Source of the DNA: Planctomycetia bacterium
GTDB taxonomy: Bacteria > Planctomycetota > Phycisphaerae > Phycisphaerales > SM1A02
Assembly: GCA_005776885.1 (NCBI GenBank)
Contig: SXOD01000006.1
Span: forward strand, 1-64,000
Direction of reading: 5' to 3'
DNA length: 64,000 bases
A program made the translations under genes and the position numbers. The notes beneath the pieces are model-generated. The model had not been told where the DNA came from and did not search any database. It saw only the letters and a list, made by a program, of their open reading frames with translations. Positions 59,687 through 64,000 of the stretch are shown in pieces. The first letter of the stretch is position 1. The number at the start of each line of letters is the position of its first letter.

Positions 59687-61618
59687 CTAGCGGTGCTGGG
59701 ACGCGCGGCTCCGTGCGGCGCGTTCGATCGCGGCGACAATGGACGCCAGGTCAAGCCCCGTCTCCGCAAGTTGCTCCGAGCGCGAACCGTGCCCAATCCA
59801 TCGCTCGGGCGCACCAAGCACCGTGATGAGGCGGGTGTCCAGTCCACGTCGATGGGCTTCGGCGAGCACGAGGGAGCCAAATCCACCCGTCGCGCCGTGA
59901 TCCTCGACGGTGATGATCGGGACTTGCCTCAGCAGCAGCGACTCGATGAGCTCGCCGTCGACTGGCTTGGCAAATCGCGCATCCCAGACGGCGACGCTGT
60001 GACGATCCGCGACCTCGCTGGCGGCGTCCATCGCCGTGAGGGCCATCGGCCCCAGCCCCAGCACCGCCACGTCCGGTGCGGGAGAGATGCGGAGGGCTCG
60101 AGCCCGACCCAGTTCGAAGGGCGGGCAGGGCTCGCCGGTGAATCGCGCGTCAACCTTTTCTCGCGGGTACCTGAGCGCACTCAGGCCCTGGTCGTACTCG
60201 GCCATGAACTGCATGGCCGCGGCCAGGCTGGGCTCGTCCATCGCCGCCATGAGGCACGCCTGCGGCAGTGGTGCCAGCAGCGCGATGTCGCAGAAGCCGT
60301 GATGCACCGCTCCATCGCCACCGACGAAGCCGGCGCGATCCAGGAGCAGCCGGACCGCGAGCCCCTGGAGCGAGACTTCCTGGAAGGCCTGGTCGAATGC
60401 GCGCTGCAGGAAGGTGCTGTACACCGCGAAGAAGGGCCTCGAACCGGCCTTGGCCAGGCCAGCCATCATGTCCATCGCGTGGCTCTCGCAAATGCCGGTG
60501 TCCCACGCTCGATCCGGGAATCGATCCAACACCTTCGTCAGGCCGGTGCCATCGGGCATCGCCGCCGTGCAAGCCACAACGCGCGGGTCACGTTCCATGA
60601 GCTTGGCCAGCGCCTCGCCGGCCGCGGCCGTGAATGAGCGTCCGCCGGAGGAGATCTCGACTCGGCACGCCTGGTTGCCAATCCGCTCAAGCGTGAACGC
60701 CGCGGGCGAGTGGAAGCTGGTGGCGTCGGACTCGGCGAAGTCGAAGCCCTTTCCCTTGACGGTCTTGACGTGCAGCAACGCGGGCCGTGGGAGGGAGCGC
60801 AGTTCACCGAGATACTCGGTGAGGACGCGAAGATCATGGCCATCAATCGGCCCCACGGGGACGAGGCCGAAGTGGGAGAACCACGCGTCGTGCGTGAAGA
60901 GCGCCTTCCCGGACTCGCCGATGCGGTGGTAGAGCTCCGTCGCGGCCTCGCCACCGGGAACTTGAGAGGCGAGGTCGCGGGCGGCTCGCTTGAAGTCGCT
61001 GTACGGCCGGGAGATGCGCAGCCGGTCGAAGTACCTCGAGATGGCCCCCTGCGGCGGTGCGATCGACATCCCGTTGTCGTTGAGGATCACCAGGAATTGC
61101 CTGCGCAGCGTCCCGCAGTTGTTCAGCCCTTCCATGGCCACGCCATTGACGATGCTGGCATCACCCACGATGGACACCACACGGCGCCCCGCCTGATTGC
61201 CGGGGGACCACGCCTCGCCGCTCCGCTCGTCCCCGCGCGCGACGCCCACCGCCGTCGAGATCGCGGTTCCGGCATGGCCGACCATGAAGAGGTCGTAGGG
61301 CGACTCGGAAGGGTCCGGGAACCCGGCCATCCCGCCGCGCTGGCGCAAGTTGGGAAGGAGCGCCTGCCGACCGGTCAGCAACTTGTGCGTGTAGCACTGG
61401 TGGCCGACGTCAAACAGCAGCCGGTCGTGGCCAAAGTCGAACACGTAGTGCATCGCCACCGTGAGTTCCACCACACCCAGGTTGGGCGCGAGGTGGCCGC
61501 CGCTGCGGGAGACCTGGTTGCAGATTGCGTCGCGGAGCTCCCCGCACAGGTCAGGCAGGGCAGACAACGGGAGACGCTTGAGGTCGGCAGGGGAGTGAAT
61601 CGAGGGGAGCAGCGCCAT
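59687..61618 (-). CDS. dxs: 1-deoxy-D-xylulose-5-phosphate synthase
   Basis: This 643-residue TPP enzyme starts the MEP isoprenoid pathway from pyruvate and glyceraldehyde 3-phosphate. It has SGGHLAPNLGVVELTVAMHY, DVGHQCYTHKLLTGR, the TPP/Mg motif GDASIVNGVAMEGLNN, HVKTVKGKGF, YSTFLQRAFDQAFQEVSLQ and LDRAGFVGGDGAVHHG, all in order. The length matches the family. It is the second gene of a minus-strand operon, 27 bases after ispA, followed by the degenerate amidohydrolase. Confidence 0.96.
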   Translation of the reverse strand: MALLPSIHSPADLKRLPLSALPDLCGELRDAICNQVSRSGGHLAPNLGVVELTVAMHYVFDFGHDRLLFDVGHQCYTHKLLTGRQALLPNLRQRGGMAGFPDPSESPYDLFMVGHAGTAISTAVGVARGDERSGEAWSPGNQAGRRVVSIVGDASIVNGVAMEGLNNCGTLRRQFLVILNDNGMSIAPPQGAISRYFDRLRISRPYSDFKRAARDLASQVPGGEAATELYHRIGESGKALFTHDAWFSHFGLVPVGPIDGHDLRVLTEYLGELRSLPRPALLHVKTVKGKGFDFAESDATSFHSPAAFTLERIGNQACRVEISSGGRSFTAAAGEALAKLMERDPRVVACTAAMPDGTGLTKVLDRFPDRAWDTGICESHAMDMMAGLAKAGSRPFFAVYSTFLQRAFDQAFQEVSLQGLAVRLLLDRAGFVGGDGAVHHGFCDIALLAPLPQACLMAAMDEPSLAAAMQFMAEYDQGLSALRYPREKVDARFTGEPCPPFELGRARALRISPAPDVAVLGLGPMALTAMDAASEVADRHSVAVWDARFAKPVDGELIESLLLRQVPIITVEDHGATGGFGSLVLAEAHRRGLDTRLITVLGAPERWIGHGSRSEQLAETGLDLASIVAAIERAARSRASQHR

Positions 61619-61645
61619 GGGGAGGGGAGGGTCGATTCTATCGCG

Positions 61646-62515
61646 TCAGTGGCGTCGACCCGCCAGTTCCGACGTCATCCGGCGCAAGTTGGCCGCGCCA
61701 TCGCCAAGGCCATGGAGTGCCGCGTTCGCTTCACGGGCGAGTCGATCGACGTGCGCGACGGCACCCGCCACGCCAAGTGTCCCCACCCAGGTCGACTTGC
61801 CGGCGGCCTGGTCCTTGCCCGTGGCCTTCCCCGCCCGTGAGGCCGGCTGCGTGGCATCGATCCAGTCGTCCACGATCTGGAACATGAGGCCAATGGCCGT
61901 TCCCCACGATGCGATCGCCTTGGCGTCTTCCGGCCCGACATCAGCGCAGACGGCGCCCATCCGCGCCGAGGCGGCGATGAGCGCACCGGTCTTTCGGGAA
62001 TGGATCTGCTCGACGAGCGCGGCAGGATCGATCGAGTCATCGCGCGCCTCGGGCAAGGTATCCATCACCTGCCCGTCGATCATCGCCAACGACGCCCCAA
62101 CCACCTCGGCGCAGAGTGCGGGCCCGTGGTGGGGGTCGTCCATGGCCACGGCGAGTGCGGCCGCGAAGAGGGCGTCGCCCGCCAGGATCGCCAGGGACTC
62201 GGGAAACGCCCGGTGCAGCGTGGGCCGGCCGCGTCGGACGTCGTCGTTGTCCAGTGCGGGCAGGTCATCGTGTGCCAGGGAGAACGCGTGCACGAGTTCG
62301 ACGGCACATGCGCCGTCAAGCGCCCGGCTGACGTCTCCCCCGCACGCCTCGCAGCACCGCATGGTGATGAGCGGCCTGATGCGCTTGCCACCACCCAGCA
62401 CGGCATAGCGGCAGGCCTCCGCCAGGCGGGGGACGGCGATGTGTGAATCGATGGCACGTGCCAGTCGCGACTCGACCATCGCACGGAGTGCATCGTCGGT
62501 GTGCGGCGAAGGCAT
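61646..62515 (-). CDS. ispA: Polyprenyl (farnesyl/geranylgeranyl-type) diphosphate synthase
   Basis: This 289-residue enzyme condenses isoprenyl diphosphates. It has GGGKRIRPLITMRCCEACGG, the first Asp-rich motif DDLPALDNDDVRRGRPTLH (about 86-104), KTGALIAASARMGA and the second DDWID within GLMFQIVDDWID. The residue before the first motif suggests a C15-C20 product, but chain length is not fixed by sequence alone. ATG 62515 starts at PSPHTDDALR. It leads the operon with dxs, supplying the next steps of the pathway. It is divergent from the ExbB-like gene. Confidence 0.92.
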   Translation of the reverse strand: MPSPHTDDALRAMVESRLARAIDSHIAVPRLAEACRYAVLGGGKRIRPLITMRCCEACGGDVSRALDGACAVELVHAFSLAHDDLPALDNDDVRRGRPTLHRAFPESLAILAGDALFAAALAVAMDDPHHGPALCAEVVGASLAMIDGQVMDTLPEARDDSIDPAALVEQIHSRKTGALIAASARMGAVCADVGPEDAKAIASWGTAIGLMFQIVDDWIDATQPASRAGKATGKDQAAGKSTWVGTLGVAGAVAHVDRLAREANAALHGLGDGAANLRRMTSELAGRRH

Positions 62516-62568
62516 GTGGGCGAGTGTAGGTCGGGCGATCGCCCGCACGACGGCTAGCATTGAAGCCG

Positions 62569-63207
62569 ATGGAACCAGGTTCACTGAGCGATCTCATGTC
62601 ACGCGGCGGGCCCGTCATGTGGCCGCTGCTGATCCTCAGCATCGTGGCCCTCGGCTTGCTGCTTGAGCGCGGCATCTTCTGGGGGCGGATCGATTCCCCT
62701 TCCGCTCGGAAACGGTTTGATGCGCTGGTCGATGCTTCGCGCCATGGTGACCGTGCGCTGGCCGGCGGGCTGGCCAGGGCCGACGGCGGACCCTACGGCT
62801 ACGTGGCGCAGCGGATGCTGGATCATGGTTCGGATGATGCCACGGCGATCAGTGCGGTCGAGACGGCCCGTGCCCCGATGGAGCGCGGCCTCTCCATGCT
62901 CTCCTTCATCGTGACGGCGGCGCCGCTCCTTGGCATCCTGGGAACCGTCCTGGGAATCATCTCGAGTTTCGAGTTGCTTGGGGACACCACGGGCCTGCGC
63001 GATCCACGCGAAGTGAGCGGCGGCATCGCGGAGGCGCTGGTCAGCACCGCGGCGGGCCTTGTGGTGTCGATCTTCGCGCTCTTCCCCCTCATGCTGTTCC
63101 GGTCCCGTTGCGATCGAGGGCTGGGCCGGCTTGAGGCGATCATCGCCGCTGTCCGAACCGGGTTGGTCGCGGCGTCCGCGCCACCCGACAGGGAGCGTCT
63201 CACGTGA
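62569..63207 (+). CDS. ExbB/TolQ/MotA-family proton channel protein
   Basis: This 212-residue protein has three membrane helices (about 17-34, 112-135 and 160-185). The conserved core is LLGILGTVLGIISSFELLG and GGIAEALVSTAAGLVVSIFALFPLML, typical of ExbB/TolQ. Such proteins use the proton gradient to power envelope work with an ExbD/TolR partner, but no ExbD-like gene is seen. An FHA-GAF gene follows with a GTGA overlap. ATG 62569 lies 53 bases from the divergent ispA start. Confidence 0.88.
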   Translation: MEPGSLSDLMSRGGPVMWPLLILSIVALGLLLERGIFWGRIDSPSARKRFDALVDASRHGDRALAGGLARADGGPYGYVAQRMLDHGSDDATAISAVETARAPMERGLSMLSFIVTAAPLLGILGTVLGIISSFELLGDTTGLRDPREVSGGIAEALVSTAAGLVVSIFALFPLMLFRSRCDRGLGRLEAIIAAVRTGLVAASAPPDRERLT

Positions 63208-64000
63208 CGGAGCCGATCCAGTTCCGGGACACGGATGGCGGCGTTCACGGCCCATTTGCCCCTTCCGATTCGCTTGAAGTCATCGTCGGGCGCGCCGAGG
63301 GGTGCGGCATCCGCCTGAGCGATCCTTCCGTGTCCCGACAGCACGCTCGGATCACCAGCTCACGCGACTCCTGGATGGTGGAAGACCTCGGCAGCCGGCA
63401 CGGGCTCTCGCTCAATGGCCGGACGATTGCCCCGCTGATCCCCGTCGCATTCCGGAATGGTGACACGCTCTCGTGTGCGGGGATTGCGCTCACCGTGCAT
63501 CGAGCCGGCCCACACCCGATCGGGACGGTGACGGTGGGTGAGGATCGCGACGCGACCGACTCAGCCGTGCAGGTGCTGGCGCCACCGCGCCGCCTGGAAC
63601 TCCTCCTTGAGGCCACTGGCGAGTTGTTCGCTGCGGCCGACGAGGCCACGCTCTTCGAGTCGCTGGTGGCGATGGTGATCCGCACGGGCGCGTTTGACCG
63701 GGCGATGGCCGTCCGCCGGAGTGCGAACGGCGACATCGAGGTGGTCGCGTGCCAGCCACCTGGTGCCGAGTCGATGCGCCCGGTGTCTCGCACCCTTGTT
63801 GAGCGTGCCGGCAGCGGGATCGCCGTCAAGCTCAGCCAGGATGCCAGTTTTGACTCGGCACACAGCATCGTCACCGGCTGCGTCACGCGTGCGGTGGCCG
63901 CCCCCGTCGCCGTGGGCGGTGCGGCGGACGTCGTGATCGTCGCGGATGCGGCAGGGGGCCAGTCGGATGAACCCGTTGAGGTTGTCGTTGCCGCATGTCG
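63204..64000 (+). CDS. FHA-GAF domain protein (partial, runs off the window)
   Basis: The frame is open from GTG 63204 to the window end (265 codons), so the C-terminus is missing. The N-terminal FHA domain (about 1-95) has the phosphothreonine-binding pattern GRAEGCGIRLSDPSVSRQHARI and SRHGLSLNG. A following region (about 125-265) looks like a GAF domain, with LLLEATGELFAAADEATLFESLVAM and FDRAMAVRRS. FHA-GAF combinations often lead into adenylate cyclase, sigma-54 or phosphatase output domains, which cannot be seen here. The start overlaps the ExbB-like stop in GTGA. Confidence 0.85.
   Translation, partial: MTEPIQFRDTDGGVHGPFAPSDSLEVIVGRAEGCGIRLSDPSVSRQHARITSSRDSWMVEDLGSRHGLSLNGRTIAPLIPVAFRNGDTLSCAGIALTVHRAGPHPIGTVTVGEDRDATDSAVQVLAPPRRLELLLEATGELFAAADEATLFESLVAMVIRTGAFDRAMAVRRSANGDIEVVACQPPGAESMRPVSRTLVERAGSGIAVKLSQDASFDSAHSIVTGCVTRAVAAPVAVGGAADVVIVADAAGGQSDEPVEVVVAAC

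Overview
This 64 kb window is GC-rich bacterial chromosome that most resembles a member of the Planctomycetota, probably class Phycisphaerae. The markers are a PVC-type small basic protein (44251-44511), a secreted protein ending in a Phycisphaerae-style dockerin/EF-hand repeat (37600-38643), a PEP-CTERM-like surface protein (29235-29747), a planctomycete-type ECF sigma factor beside a kinase-WD40 protein (866-4720), and a Tat-exported Gfo/Idh/MocA oxidoreductase (32100-33482). Genes are packed tightly, with many GTGA, ATGA and TGATG stop-start overlaps. There is no rRNA, CRISPR array, transposase or replication origin, and no gene-free stretch above about 300 bases. The longest gap is 45967-46256.

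Layout. 1-5933: the end of a monomeric isocitrate dehydrogenase, a 53-residue Pmp3/YqaE protein, the sigma factor/kinase pair and an acyl-lipid desaturase. 5934-6794: a decayed integrase beside tRNA-Gly(CCC), separated from it by tandem 11-bp repeats. 6850-12298: a membrane sensor with a degenerate SpoIIE-type domain, an entericidin-like lipoprotein, and an Mla/Pqi-type lipid transport operon. 12302-18779: tyrosine and homogentisate catabolism (fahA, hmgA, hppD) with an unknown coupled gene, a DUF192 protein, a pseudouridine synthase and a chagasin-like protease inhibitor. 18810-22861: apt, an orphan GroES-like gene, aroA and an ABC exporter. 22845-26487: a coiled-coil membrane protein and a BtuFCD/FecBCD-like importer. 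27158-29054: accB-accC. 29235-33482: the PEP-CTERM protein, a strong bidirectional terminator, a NeuC-like epimerase with a coupled 34-residue membrane peptide, a methyltransferase and the oxidoreductase.

33565-38643: tRNA-Gly(TCC), xylA-xylB, a ChaA-like cation exchanger and the dockerin protein. 38694-44216: a minus-strand TPR-recX-rhodanese operon, a beta-propeller-like lipoprotein, nth, and a TIM-barrel/acpS/SPOR-like operon. 44251-46256: the small basic protein, an aminotransferase and a lipoprotein. 46257-49098: a pyrF / solute-binding protein / DUF971 operon. 49131-55076: pncC-like, folK, a TlpA-like protein, a YdiJ-like FAD/Fe-S dehydrogenase and a response regulator. 55128-58122: a 67-residue protein, a POT-family transporter and a second pseudouridine synthase. 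58082-62515: a minus-strand ispA-dxs operon that also carries an amidohydrolase-like protein lacking its metal ligands. 62569-64000: an ExbB/TolQ-like channel and an FHA-GAF protein cut off by the window edge.

Most of the window is housekeeping metabolism. I see no obvious defence island or biosynthetic cluster. The more unusual items are catalytically degenerate paralogues in conserved operons (the sensor phosphatase at 6850 and the amidohydrolase at 58768), small coupled proteins missed by length cut-offs, the integrase remnant with its repeats, and several odd gene overlaps. All function calls come from reading motifs by eye. No database search was run.
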